A stretch of 64,000 nt of DNA, taken from NCBI GenBank assembly GCA_023264815.1, contig JAHFUZ010000011.1:52362-116361 (forward strand). Reading direction: 5' to 3'. Shown piece after piece: positions 1-9,617 of the stretch. The position numbers were made by a program, and so were the translations under genes. The DNA comes from Arthrobacter sp. (GTDB lineage Bacteria > Actinomycetota > Actinomycetes > Actinomycetales > Micrococcaceae). The notes under the pieces were generated by a model. That model saw nothing but the letters and a program-made list of their open reading frames with translations. It was not told where the DNA came from and ran no database searches. Position 1 is the first letter of the stretch; the number at the start of each line of letters is the position of its first letter.

Positions 1-460
1 GGCCGCCGCGGAGTTGGGCCTTCCCGTCAAAATGCGCCTGGTGAGCTACGCGTACGCTGGCGTGGAACCGGAAGTGATGGGCATCGGGCCGGTTCCAGCC
101 ACCGAAAAGGCGCTGAAGAACGCCGGCCTCAGCATTGCGGACATCGGGCTTTTTGAAATCAACGAAGCATTCGCCGTCCAGGTTTTAAGCTTCCTTGACC
201 ACTTTGGAATCTCCGACGACGACCCCCGGGTCAACCGCTACGGCGGCGCCATCGCGGTGGGCCACCCGCTTGCATCCTCCGGCGTCCGGCTGATGAACCA
301 GCTCGCCCGGCAGTTCGAGGAAGACCCGTCCGTCCGGTACGGCATCACCACCATGTGCATCGGCCTGGGCATGGGCGCCACTGTCATCTGGGAAAACCCT
401 CATCATGCCGAGTACAGCGGCGCCGCCCACGAAGAATCCACCGAAGGAGCCGCCGCATGA
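1..460 (+). CDS. fadA: acetyl-CoA C-acyltransferase (thiolase), 3' part only
   Basis: Open at the window start. C-terminal thiolase motifs NEAFA, GGAIAVGHPLASSGVR and CIGLGMGAT. Stop overlaps the next ATG (ATGA). Confidence 0.92.
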   Translation, partial: AAAELGLPVKMRLVSYAYAGVEPEVMGIGPVPATEKALKNAGLSIADIGLFEINEAFAVQVLSFLDHFGISDDDPRVNRYGGAIAVGHPLASSGVRLMNQLARQFEEDPSVRYGITTMCIGLGMGATVIWENPHHAEYSGAAHEESTEGAAA

Positions 461-2637
461 GCGCCGCAGATTTCACCAGACTCGCCGATCTTTTTCCGAA
501 CGAGACCGTCACGCACTCCTACGTCCAGGACATTGAGCTTCCGGCCGCCCCCGGCCAGCCGAGCCCCGGAACCTTTGCGCTGATCACCCTGGACAACGGC
601 CTGGACCACACCAAACCCACTACCCTGGGGCCCAACACCCTGGTTGAACTGGGCACGGTGCTGGAGGGCCTCAAGGACCGCGCCGCCCGCGGTGAGATCG
701 TGGGCGTCGGGGTGACCGGCAAGCCGTATTTCCTGGTGGCCGGCGCGGACCTGTCCGCCGTCAAGTCCCTGGAGGACCGGGAGCATGGATTGTGGATGGC
801 CCAGCTCGGCCACGATGTCTACGCAACCCTGGCAAACCTGGGCGTCCCCAGCTTCGCGTTTATCAACGGCGTTGCCCTGGGCGGCGGCCTGGAGATCGCC
901 CTGCAGTCCACCTACCGCACCGTCTCCACCGCTGCCGGAGCGCTGGCACTTCCTGAAGCCCTCCTGGGCCTGGTCCCTGGCTGGGGCGGCGTTTATATCC
1001 TGCCGCGGCTGATCGGTCCGGAGAATGCGGTTAAGGTGATGATCGAAAATCCGCTCAGCAACAACCGCACGCTGACGGGGCCGCAGGCCTTCGAGCTGGG
1101 CATAGCGGACGCCCTGCTCGAACCGGCCGACTTCCTGGAGCAGTCCCTCCTCTGGGCCGCGAAAGTCATCACCGGCGAGGTGGCGCCGGACCGGGCCAAC
1201 GCCGTCGACCCTTCGGACCCCGCCGTCGCCGGGCGGTGGGATTCGGCAGTAGCCGCAGGCCGCGCCTTCGTGGAAGCCAAAACATCCAATGCCTCCCCTG
1301 CTCCTGCCAAGGTGCTGGACATCCTCGAAGCCAACCGGACCATGAGCCAGGCTGACTCCGCAGCGCTCGAATGCGAGACCCTGGCCGGGCTGATGCAGAC
1401 CGACGAATTCCGCGCTACGGTCTACGCCTTCCTGGATCTCGTGCAGAAGCGGTCCAAGCGGCCGGCGGGCGCACCGGACCGAAAGCTCGCCCGCCCTGTG
1501 ACCAAGGTGGGTGTGGTGGGTGCCGGCCTGATGGCAAGCCAGCTCGCTTTGCTGTTTGCCCGCCAGCTCAAAGTCCCCGTGGTCATGACGGACATCGACC
1601 AGGCCCGTGTGGACAAAGGCGTTGGCTACGTCCACGCCGAAGTGGACAAGCTGCTGGGCAAGAAGAGGATCAGCCCGGATGCGGCCAACCGCACCAAGGC
1701 CCTGGTCACGGGCTCGGTTTCCAAGGAGGCATTCGCGGACGCCGACTTTGTGATTGAAGCTGTCTTCGAAGAGCTGAACATCAAGAAGCAGGTCTTCGCC
1801 GAGGTGGAAGCCATCGTCTCGCCGGAGTGCATTCTCGCCACCAACACCTCGTCCCTGTCTGTCACCGCCATGGCGGCGGACCTGGCACATCCGGAACGCC
1901 TGGTGGGATTCCACTTCTTCAATCCGGTAGCGGTGATGCCGCTGCTCGAAATCGTGCGCGCACCCAAGACCGGGGACGCCGTGCTGGCCACAGCTTTTGA
2001 GCTGGCCAGGGGACTGAAGAAGACGGCCGTGCTGGTCAAGGATGCGCCGGCGTTTGTGGTCAACCGGATCCTGTTGCGGCTGATGGGCGAGGTGGTGGCG
2101 GCCTTTGACGAGGGCACGCCGGCCGACGTTGCGGACAACGCGCTGCGTCCCATGGGCCTGCCGATGACCCCGTTTACGCTGGGCGCCATGGTGGGTTTGC
2201 CGGTGGCCCAGCACGTCCAGGAGTCCCTGCACGCCGCCTTCGGCGACCGGTTCGAGGTGTCCGCCAATCTGCAGAAGCTGATCGACAACGGCGTCAGGTC
2301 GCTGTGGGCCCCGGCCGCTGACGGCTCGCAGGAAATACCCGCGTCCACGCTCTCGCTGTTGTCCTTCGGCACGTCCCCCTCCACCGGCGGGGACGTGCTG
2401 CGAAGGGTGCAGGACGCCCTGGCCCAGGAGATCGGACTGATGCTGGCCGAAGGCGTGGTGGCCGGTCCCGAGGACATCGACCTGTGCATGATCCTCGGCG
2501 CAGGCTGGCCCATGTTCCTTGGCGGCATCACGCCGTACCTGGACCGTGTTGGAGCCTCCGAGCGGGTGAACGGCAGGCGCTTCCATGCACCGGGGGCGGC
2601 CTCCAGCACGGCCGCATCGAGCACTGCCGCTGCCTAG
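457..2637 (+). CDS. fadB: 3-hydroxyacyl-CoA dehydrogenase / enoyl-CoA hydratase, FadB-like multifunctional protein
   Basis: Crotonase N-terminus (GVALGGGLEIAL) plus HCDH Rossmann domain (VGVVGAGLMASQLA, ATNTSSLSVTAMA, GFHFFNPV). Start at 457 rather than the ORF start at 355. Confidence 0.93.
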   Translation: MSAADFTRLADLFPNETVTHSYVQDIELPAAPGQPSPGTFALITLDNGLDHTKPTTLGPNTLVELGTVLEGLKDRAARGEIVGVGVTGKPYFLVAGADLSAVKSLEDREHGLWMAQLGHDVYATLANLGVPSFAFINGVALGGGLEIALQSTYRTVSTAAGALALPEALLGLVPGWGGVYILPRLIGPENAVKVMIENPLSNNRTLTGPQAFELGIADALLEPADFLEQSLLWAAKVITGEVAPDRANAVDPSDPAVAGRWDSAVAAGRAFVEAKTSNASPAPAKVLDILEANRTMSQADSAALECETLAGLMQTDEFRATVYAFLDLVQKRSKRPAGAPDRKLARPVTKVGVVGAGLMASQLALLFARQLKVPVVMTDIDQARVDKGVGYVHAEVDKLLGKKRISPDAANRTKALVTGSVSKEAFADADFVIEAVFEELNIKKQVFAEVEAIVSPECILATNTSSLSVTAMAADLAHPERLVGFHFFNPVAVMPLLEIVRAPKTGDAVLATAFELARGLKKTAVLVKDAPAFVVNRILLRLMGEVVAAFDEGTPADVADNALRPMGLPMTPFTLGAMVGLPVAQHVQESLHAAFGDRFEVSANLQKLIDNGVRSLWAPAADGSQEIPASTLSLLSFGTSPSTGGDVLRRVQDALAQEIGLMLAEGVVAGPEDIDLCMILGAGWPMFLGGITPYLDRVGASERVNGRRFHAPGAASSTAASSTAAA

Positions 2638-2663
2638 GCGCAGCGGGCCTGAGCCAAAAGCAT

Positions 2664-2703
2664 AGGGCAGTTTGACCGGGCAGGGGCCCGGTCAAACTGC
2701 CCT
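2664..2703. terminator. bidirectional hairpin terminator between convergent genes
   Basis: 17-bp perfect arms AGGGCAGTTTGACCGGG / CCCGGTCAAACTGCCCT with a 6-nt loop; the right arm contains the stop codon of the minus-strand gene. Confidence 0.8.
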
Positions 2704-4299
2704 CAACTTTCCATCGTCGAGAGCTGCGACGCGGTGTGCCAGGGTCCGCGCGTAGGCCAGGTCATGTGTCACGAGGACGACGGCGGTGCCCTCCCCTGCT
2801 GCCTGCCGCACCGCGGTGTCCAACCGGGCCAGGCCGTGGCGGTCGAGGGCGACAGTCGGCTCATCCAGGGCCATAACGCGCGGCTGCCTGGCCAGGACCG
2901 TGGCCAGTGCAAGGAGCCTCTGCTGGGAAGCGGGCAGTTCGGCGGGATGCTTCCCGGCTGCGTCCGCCAGGCCGACGGCGGACAAGGCACGCCGGACCGA
3001 GGCTGCGGCCGCCGGTCCAGCCACCAGCCCAAACCCGATTTCCCGTTCCGCTGTCCGCTCGAACAGCTGGTCGCGGGGGTCCTGAAAGAGCAGGCCGACG
3101 TCCGCGGCCACCGTGCCCGGAGGCAGGCCGGCGATGTCCTGCCCGTTGACCAGGACACTGCCGGCCTGCGGCTGGAGCAGCCCGTTCAGGTGGCGCAGCA
3201 GCGTGGATTTTCCGGCGCCGTTCGGCCCCAGGACGGCCACAATCTCACCCGGATGGACTGCCAGGCTGACGCCATTCAGGACGGCCGGCCCCGCCGGACA
3301 CAAGGCCGTCCGGCGGAATAGACTCCGACTATGTGGCTGTTCGTAGGCAAAGCTGACGTCGCGGAGCTCCAGCGCGGCAACCTTTCCCTGCCGGGACCCA
3401 GCGCCGGCCGGCCGGGCCTGAGCTTGCCGGGGCGGAACTTGCCGGGCCGAAGCTGGCAACGCCGGAGCTGAACGGACGCCAACGGCTGGACCCTGCGGCG
3501 ACAGGTCCGCCTCTCCTGCATCCGCCCCGAGGACTCCGGCGGCTGCCAACCGCGGCGACGCTGCCAGCTCCGCCGGGGTTCCGTGGCCAACACACGTACC
3601 GTTGTCCAGCAGGATCCAACGCCCGGCGTCCAGCACCAGGGCATCCACCGCCTGGCTCAACACCACCACGGCGGTCCCGCCGGCCACGAGGCTCCGCACC
3701 AGGGCTGTCAGGTGTGCTGCGCCATCCGTGTCCAGGGAGGCGAAAGGTTCGTCAAGGAGCAGGACGTCTGGTTGGCCGATGATGGCACAGCCGATGGCCA
3801 GGCGCCGGCGTTCGCCCCCTGAGATCCTCGCCGGGTCACGGTCCAGGAGATCCGCCAGCCCGGTGAGGGCCGCCACCCGTTGGACGGCGCGCTCCATGTC
3901 AGCGCGCACCGTCCCCAGGTTTTCGAGTCCAAACGCCAGTTCCTCGGCCACGGTGGCGCGGACGGTGGACAACGCGGCCGTAGCATCCTGCGGGACAAAG
4001 CCCACGTGGCGGCACCAGGCTGCGGGGTCGATGCGCGGGTCCTCCGGCGCGCCGCGGAAATCGAGCCGGGTACCGGCCAGCTCCAGGTACCCTTCCAAAA
4101 CTCCGCCGCTGCCAGGACGGAGCCAGCCCGCCAGGAGCCGCCCCAGAGTTGATTTGCCGCTGCCCGAACCGCCCAGGATGGCCGTCAGCGTTCCGGGTGC
4201 CAGGGACAGGCCGGTGCCAGCCAGCGCCGGAGCCACCTCACCGTGATAGGTAAAACGTCCCACCCGCGCGGCCAGTACCGGAGTCAACGTGCCGCGCAT
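2692..4299 (-). CDS. energy-coupling factor (ECF) transporter ATPase, two fused ABC domains
   Basis: Two Walker A motifs (GGSGSGKSTLG, GPNGAGKSTLL), ISGGERRRLAIG and LLLDEPFASLD; next to EcfT and an S component. Confidence 0.9.
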   Translation of the reverse strand: MRGTLTPVLAARVGRFTYHGEVAPALAGTGLSLAPGTLTAILGGSGSGKSTLGRLLAGWLRPGSGGVLEGYLELAGTRLDFRGAPEDPRIDPAAWCRHVGFVPQDATAALSTVRATVAEELAFGLENLGTVRADMERAVQRVAALTGLADLLDRDPARISGGERRRLAIGCAIIGQPDVLLLDEPFASLDTDGAAHLTALVRSLVAGGTAVVVLSQAVDALVLDAGRWILLDNGTCVGHGTPAELAASPRLAAAGVLGADAGEADLSPQGPAVGVRSAPALPASARQVPPRQAQARPAGAGSRQGKVAALELRDVSFAYEQPHSRSLFRRTALCPAGPAVLNGVSLAVHPGEIVAVLGPNGAGKSTLLRHLNGLLQPQAGSVLVNGQDIAGLPPGTVAADVGLLFQDPRDQLFERTAEREIGFGLVAGPAAAASVRRALSAVGLADAAGKHPAELPASQQRLLALATVLARQPRVMALDEPTVALDRHGLARLDTAVRQAAGEGTAVVLVTHDLAYARTLAHRVAALDDGKLRAV

Positions 4300-4302
4300 T
4301 CC

Positions 4303-5046
4303 CTACGCGCCCGCCGTCGGGAATACCAGCCGGGCGGCCACTGCCGCCGCCGCGGCCAGTAGCAAAACCAGCCGCAGAACCCGCTGGAGTGGCGGATCCG
4401 GAACCTCCCGGTAGCTGGTGCGGGGGCCGGGGCTGCTGAACCCGCGGGCCTCCAGGGCCTGGGCCCGGGTCCCTGCATCATCCACGAGCGAGAGGACCAG
4501 CGGAACTGCCTGCAGCCGGAAGGCGGCCACACGGTGGGCCCAGCCCCGGCGGATCAGCAGGCCGCGGGCTTCCTGCGCCTGCCGGATCCGCTGCACGCGC
4601 GCGCTGATGGCGGGCACCAGGGTGAGCGTTGAGGCGAGGACGAAGGCAAACCGGCCTTTCACTCCCCGCGAGGACAGGGCCGCCACCAGGTCAGGAACGC
4701 TGACGCTGAAAGAGAACAGCAGCATGGCAAGCACGGCGGCCGAGAGCTGGGCTGTCCGTTCTGCACCAAACTGCAGGCCCTCCGCCGTCACCCGCGCAGG
4801 TCCCCACGATGCCAGGACGGTGGCGCCCTCAGGGAAGAACAACCCGTGAAGCAGCAGCAGGGACACCCCCAGGGGAATCACGACGGCGGCAGCGGCCGGC
4901 AGCATCCGCCGGGCAGTTCCGGCCACAACGGACAGCCCCACGGCAGTTGCACCTACGGCGACGGACAGCGGCCAGCAGGCAGCCGCCGTCGTGATAAGTG
5001 CGGTACTGCCGGCGGCCGCCAGCGCCGTCAGGGGGTGGAGGCGCAT
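4303..5046 (-). CDS. ecfT: ECF transporter transmembrane protein EcfT
   Basis: Hydrophobic protein with ARG motifs (QEARGL, ALEARGF) typical of EcfT; operon position. Confidence 0.85.
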   Translation of the reverse strand: MRLHPLTALAAAGSTALITTAAACWPLSVAVGATAVGLSVVAGTARRMLPAAAAVVIPLGVSLLLLHGLFFPEGATVLASWGPARVTAEGLQFGAERTAQLSAAVLAMLLFSFSVSVPDLVAALSSRGVKGRFAFVLASTLTLVPAISARVQRIRQAQEARGLLIRRGWAHRVAAFRLQAVPLVLSLVDDAGTRAQALEARGFSSPGPRTSYREVPDPPLQRVLRLVLLLAAAAAVAARLVFPTAGA

Positions 5047-5054
5047 CTGGGCGG

Positions 5055-5927
5055 TTAGGAGCCCTGGCCGGTGGACGGGGTGGCTGGCCCGGCGTTTCCG
5101 GGCAGCTCATCGTTTCCGGGCTGCGCCGCCTGCCCGGCCAGCACACGGTGCCGCCGGACAAAGGGGAACTGCAGCCTGGTGCGGCGCGGCAGTGCGTAAA
5201 CCAGGAGGGCCACGAGGGTGAAGACAATGGCCTTATCCATGGGGTCCGAGATCAGGGCCTGCTTAGTGATGGCGGCCAGCAGGCTGTCCCCCATGGACCG
5301 GAAGGCGCTGACGATCGCTCCTGTGGCCAGGCCGGACGTGCCGCCAAACACGAAGGCTGCTACGGGGGCGGAGACCACGCCGCCAATGATGCCGGTGACG
5401 AAGCCGGCCACCGGGACCAGGTAGAAACGGCGGAAGAGACCGTAGCGGGCGGCGAGGCCGGCCAGGCAGCCGATCAGGGCTGCGCCGGCGGCGAACGGCA
5501 GGACTGTGGGGTTGAAGAAGGACCAGACGATGCTGCTCAGGGCTCCGGTGGCCGCTCCGGCCGCCGGGCCGGCGAGGACAGCGATCAGCACCGTGCCGAT
5601 GGCGTCGAGGTAGAAAGGCACCAGGGTACTGCCGACAAACTGTCCCAGGACGATGTTCAGCACCAGCGCCACCGGAATCAGCACCAGCGTGGAGACGGGC
5701 AGGGTGGGCAGCACGGCCACGATCAGCAGGACAGCGCCTACGAGGAAGCCGGAGAGGGCGATCAGGGCCGCTGCGCTGCCCGGCCCGCCCGTGATGTCTG
5801 CGGGCTGGTTGAGGACCAGGTAGATATAGGTCCCTGCTATGGCCAGGGCTCCAAGGATTTCCAGGAGGCGGCGGTTCCGGGCCGTGGCCGGCGTGTGCGG
5901 CGGCAGCGTGAGGGATGGCGATGACAT
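5055..5927 (-). CDS. ECF transporter S component, substrate unknown
   Basis: Six-TM-like small hydrophobic protein (VLAGPAAGAATGALSSI); first gene of the ECF operon. Start chosen at MSSPSL after AAAGGA. Confidence 0.72.
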   Translation of the reverse strand: MSSPSLTLPPHTPATARNRRLLEILGALAIAGTYIYLVLNQPADITGGPGSAAALIALSGFLVGAVLLIVAVLPTLPVSTLVLIPVALVLNIVLGQFVGSTLVPFYLDAIGTVLIAVLAGPAAGAATGALSSIVWSFFNPTVLPFAAGAALIGCLAGLAARYGLFRRFYLVPVAGFVTGIIGGVVSAPVAAFVFGGTSGLATGAIVSAFRSMGDSLLAAITKQALISDPMDKAIVFTLVALLVYALPRRTRLQFPFVRRHRVLAGQAAQPGNDELPGNAGPATPSTGQGS

Positions 5928-5955
5928 GGCGTTCCTTTGGGGGATACAGGCTCTG

Positions 5956-5991
5956 CCGCCCGGAAGGCCCGGGCGGGGGCGGAACACCGCC
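5956..5991 (-). other. structured 5' leader of the ECF operon (two adjacent hairpins)
   Basis: CCGCCCGG-AAGGC-CCGGGCGG (5956-5976) and GGCGG-AACA-CCGCC (5978-5991), just upstream of the S-component SD. Confidence 0.5.
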
Positions 5992-6148
5992 TATGTCACC
6001 TCGGCGGCAGCCGGGGGCAACTGCGCCGGCCCGGTCCGGGACCAGTCTACCGGTCCTGGGATCCGCGGGACCGAGCTGGGCCCGTGATGGAGAGTAGACT
6101 CCCTGGGACCCGCCGCTGCACGCCGCTGACCTTCCGAAAGGCCTACCC

Positions 6149-7573
6149 ATGCCCCATTACGATCTCGCCATCATTGGTTCTGGATCGGGTAACTCGCTGA
6201 TTTCCCCCTTCTGGGCCGGCAAGCGGGTGGCCCTCATCGACGGCGGTGTCTTCGGCGGCACATGTGTCAACGTCGGCTGCATCCCCACGAAAATGTTCGC
6301 CTACCCGGCGGCCCTGGCCGCGGTCCCTGCCGAAGCATCGCGCCTCGGCGTGGACCTGACGCTGGACAGCGCGCGGTGGAATGCGATCCGCGACCGGATC
6401 TTTGGCCGCATCGATGCCATCTCCGAATCCGGCCGGCGCTATCGCGCCGAGGAGCTGGACAACGTGGACCTGTACCAGGAATTTGTCCGTTTCACGGGAC
6501 CCCGTTCCCTCCAGACCGAATCCGGGACACGGATCACCGCCGACCAGGTGGCAGTGGCTGCCGGGTCGCGGGCCGTAAAGCCCGATGTCCCCGGCATGGA
6601 CCTCCCCCAGGTGCATACCTCGGACACCGTGATGCGCATCGACGGCCCGCCGCGTCAGGTTGTGGTGGTGGGCGGCGGCTACATCGCCGCGGAATTCGCG
6701 GCTATCTTCCACGGCTTCGGGTCCGAGGTGGTCCAGGTCAACCGCTCCGGCCGCCTTCTCCGCGGCAATGACGGGGAGATTGCCCGGCGGTTCGCCGAGG
6801 CTGCCGCCCGCCGCTGGAAGCTGGAGCTGGGGTTTTCGCTGCAGGCAGTGGAGGACACCGGGGATGGCCGGGTCACGGCCGTGTTCGACGACGGCGACGG
6901 CAAGCAGTTGCGCCTGGAAACTGACATTGTGCTCATGGCTACCGGACGCGTGCCCAACACGGACAAGCTCGACGTCGGCGCTGCGGGGTTCGACCTTGCC
7001 CCAGACAAGACCCTGTCCGTTGACCCCCAATTGCGGGTGCTCTCGCACGGAGAGCCGGTTGGAGGCGTGTATGCGTTGGGCGACGTCGCCAACCGCTTCC
7101 AGCTTAAACATGTGGCCAACCGCGAAGCGCGCGTGGTGGCCCACAACCTCGAACACCCGGAACGCCTGCGCAGCATCGACTACACGGGGGTGCCTTTTGC
7201 GGTGTTCACACAGCCGCAGCTGGCCGCCGTCGGGCTGACGGAAGAGGAAGCACGCGCACGGGCAGGAGGCGCGGAGGACATTGTGGTGGCTGTCCAGGAC
7301 TACGGAACCACCGCCTATGGCTGGGCCATGGAAGACTCCGAGGGGATCGTGAAACTGATCGCGGAAAAGTCCACCGGCCGGCTGCTGGGCGCCCACATCC
7401 TCGGCCACGAGGCCGCCATGCTGATCCAGCCGCTGGTCCAGGCGATCGCCTTCTCCACCCCTGTGCCAACGCTGGCGCGGGGACCGTACTGGATCCACCC
7501 GGCGCTGACCGAGGTGGTGGAAAACGCCCTGCTGGCGCTGGAGGTGGACGTGCCTGGGGACGTGCCGCTGTAG
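6149..7573 (+). CDS. mtr: mycothione reductase
   Basis: Pyridine nucleotide-disulfide oxidoreductase with GGTCVNVGCIPTKMFAYPA; ends HPALTEVVENALL. Confidence 0.93.
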   Translation: MPHYDLAIIGSGSGNSLISPFWAGKRVALIDGGVFGGTCVNVGCIPTKMFAYPAALAAVPAEASRLGVDLTLDSARWNAIRDRIFGRIDAISESGRRYRAEELDNVDLYQEFVRFTGPRSLQTESGTRITADQVAVAAGSRAVKPDVPGMDLPQVHTSDTVMRIDGPPRQVVVVGGGYIAAEFAAIFHGFGSEVVQVNRSGRLLRGNDGEIARRFAEAAARRWKLELGFSLQAVEDTGDGRVTAVFDDGDGKQLRLETDIVLMATGRVPNTDKLDVGAAGFDLAPDKTLSVDPQLRVLSHGEPVGGVYALGDVANRFQLKHVANREARVVAHNLEHPERLRSIDYTGVPFAVFTQPQLAAVGLTEEEARARAGGAEDIVVAVQDYGTTAYGWAMEDSEGIVKLIAEKSTGRLLGAHILGHEAAMLIQPLVQAIAFSTPVPTLARGPYWIHPALTEVVENALLALEVDVPGDVPL

Positions 7574-7594
7574 GGACGGGCTCCGGCGGCCCGC

Positions 7595-8620
7595 TTAGCG
7601 CAGCCGTGCCGCGAGGCCCCCGATGGACCGGATCAGTTCCCGGAAGGCCTGGTCGGGTTTGTTGTCCGCCACGATCCTCGCGGTGGGCGGGTGCTGCCAG
7701 AGGTTCCTGTAGTCCGCCACGGTGGTGCCCATCAGCAGCGGTGAATCCACTTCGACGTCCACGGTGGCCAGGCGGGTTGCGTAGTCGAGGGTCCCGGCCG
7801 CCACTCCGGCGGCGAAGTAGTCGTGGACGTGGGCGAGGTAGCCCTGGCCGTGGAGCCGGTGGAACTCGAAGTAGAAGCGCAGGGCATCAGACAGGTGCTT
7901 TATCAGCGGGCTGTCCGCTGCGCTCCTGAGCCCTTCAGGCTGTTTGGGCAGGACCAGTTCCCGGTCGGCGCAGCCGGCAGCCTCCGCCAGCCGGAGCACG
8001 TGCTCGGGCCGCAGTTCGATCCGTTCCGTGGTGTCCAGGGAACAGACAATCGGCAGCCGGTCCGCCGGCAGGCCGCGGTAGGCCGCATAGACTTCCTTGG
8101 CCGCGTGCGGGTCAACGTGGGTGTTCCACTCGGCGGTGGGGGTGGTGTTGCCCTGGTGGTAGAAGCTGCCGCCCATGATGACCACTTTGCCCAGCAGTTC
8201 GGGCAGCCGCGGTTCCTTCCGGATGGCCAGCGCGAAGTTCGTCAGCGGTGCCGTGATCAGGGCCGTCAGTTCCCCCGGGTTCGCCCGGGCCGCCTCTACC
8301 CACAGGTCTGCGGCGTGCCGTGGCGATACCGTCCCGGCCGGCGGCGGCAGTTCGGCGTAACCGATGCCCTGGGGGCCGTGGGTTTCCGGCGTGGTGACCA
8401 GCGGGATGGCGAGCGGACCCTCGGCACCAACGGCCACTTCCACTCCGGTACGGCCGCACAACTCAAGCATGGCGAGCGTGTTGCGCGCCACCTGCTGTGC
8501 GTCCACGTTCCCCGGCGAGGCCGTAACTGCCACGAACTCCACATCGGGCAGCGAGGCCAGGTAGGCCACCGCCAGGGCGTCGTCGATCCCGGTGTCAACG
8601 TCCAGCAGGAGCCTGGTCAT
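7595..8620 (-). CDS. nucleoside hydrolase (IUNH family)
   Basis: N-terminal LLLDVDTGIDDALAVAYL motif; VIMGGSFYHQGNTTPTAEWNTHVDPHAA. Confidence 0.92.
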   Translation of the reverse strand: MTRLLLDVDTGIDDALAVAYLASLPDVEFVAVTASPGNVDAQQVARNTLAMLELCGRTGVEVAVGAEGPLAIPLVTTPETHGPQGIGYAELPPPAGTVSPRHAADLWVEAARANPGELTALITAPLTNFALAIRKEPRLPELLGKVVIMGGSFYHQGNTTPTAEWNTHVDPHAAKEVYAAYRGLPADRLPIVCSLDTTERIELRPEHVLRLAEAAGCADRELVLPKQPEGLRSAADSPLIKHLSDALRFYFEFHRLHGQGYLAHVHDYFAAGVAAGTLDYATRLATVDVEVDSPLLMGTTVADYRNLWQHPPTARIVADNKPDQAFRELIRSIGGLAARLR

Positions 8621-8630
8621 CTGCGGCCCC

Positions 8631-9608
8631 CTAGAAGAGTGCGATTTTGGGGACGGCAGGGAAGATTCCATCCAGTTCGCCCAGTTCCGCCGGCGTCGGC
8701 ACCCAGGCGACGGCCGCGGCGTTCTGGCGAATCTGTTCGGGCTTCGTGGCCCCGGCGATCACGCTGCTGACGGAGGGCTGCGCCGCTAGCCAGGAGAAAG
8801 CCACCTGGATCTCCGTCAGCCCGCGTTCTTTGGCGAAGATGCTGTAACGCTGGAGCTGGTCCCAGTCGGCGTCGTGCACCATGTGGGTGCGGGTATGGCT
8901 GAGCCGGGACCCTTCCGGCGCGGTGTCGGGCGAGTATTTGCCGGTGAGGAGCCCGTTGGCCAGCGGGAAGTACGGCAGGACGCCCAGGCCGTAGGCTTCG
9001 GCTGCCGGCGTGACTTCCAGTTCTGCACGCCGGTCCAGGAGGTTGTAATGGTTCTGGGTGGAGATAAACCGCGTGCCCCCGGCTGCGCGGGCCACGAACT
9101 CGGCCTCGGCAATCTGCCAGCCGGCGCGGTTTGAGTGCCCGACGTAGCGGACCTTGCCGCTGGTGACGAGGTCATCGAGCGCCGAGAGCGTCTCCTCTAT
9201 GGGCGTCAGCGGGTCCGGGGTGTGGAACTGGTAGAGGTCGATCCAGTCGGTGCCGAGCCGGCGCAGCGAAGCCTCCGCTGCGCGCACAATGTAGCGGCGG
9301 GAGCCGCGGGCGCCAAAGTCCGGCCCGTTGGCGCCGCGCATGTCCATTCCGAACTTGGTGGCCACCACGGCCTCGTCGCGGCGGCCGGCCAGTGCCTTGC
9401 CCAGCATCGTTTCGCTGAGCCCTGGTTCCTTGCCGTAGTTGTCAGCGACGTCGAAAAGGGTCACCCCGGCGTCGAGCGCGGCATGCACGACGGCGTCAGT
9501 TCCCTCCTGCGATTCGGTCACCGTCCTGGCGCGGCCAAGGTTGTTGCAGCCGAGCCCCACCACGGAGACGGTCAGCCCGGACTTTCCCAGACGGCGGTAT
9601 TCAGTCAC
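8631..9608 (-). CDS. aldo/keto reductase
   Basis: RRLGKSGLTVSVVGLGCNNLG, DVADNYG and SVIAGATKPEQI. Confidence 0.93.
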   Translation of the reverse strand: MTEYRRLGKSGLTVSVVGLGCNNLGRARTVTESQEGTDAVVHAALDAGVTLFDVADNYGKEPGLSETMLGKALAGRRDEAVVATKFGMDMRGANGPDFGARGSRRYIVRAAEASLRRLGTDWIDLYQFHTPDPLTPIEETLSALDDLVTSGKVRYVGHSNRAGWQIAEAEFVARAAGGTRFISTQNHYNLLDRRAELEVTPAAEAYGLGVLPYFPLANGLLTGKYSPDTAPEGSRLSHTRTHMVHDADWDQLQRYSIFAKERGLTEIQVAFSWLAAQPSVSSVIAGATKPEQIRQNAAAVAWVPTPAELGELDGIFPAVPKIALF

Positions 9609-9617
9609 AAAGTTCCC

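Noticed and set aside
403-2586. 727-aa minus-strand ORF opposite fadB
   Set aside because: High-GC antisense ORF; the plus strand has clear FadB motifs, and the product has no recognisable family.
5928-6148. TPP, FMN or cobalamin riboswitch upstream of the ECF operon
   Set aside because: No recognisable conserved core of these classes on either strand; reported only as an unclassified structured leader.
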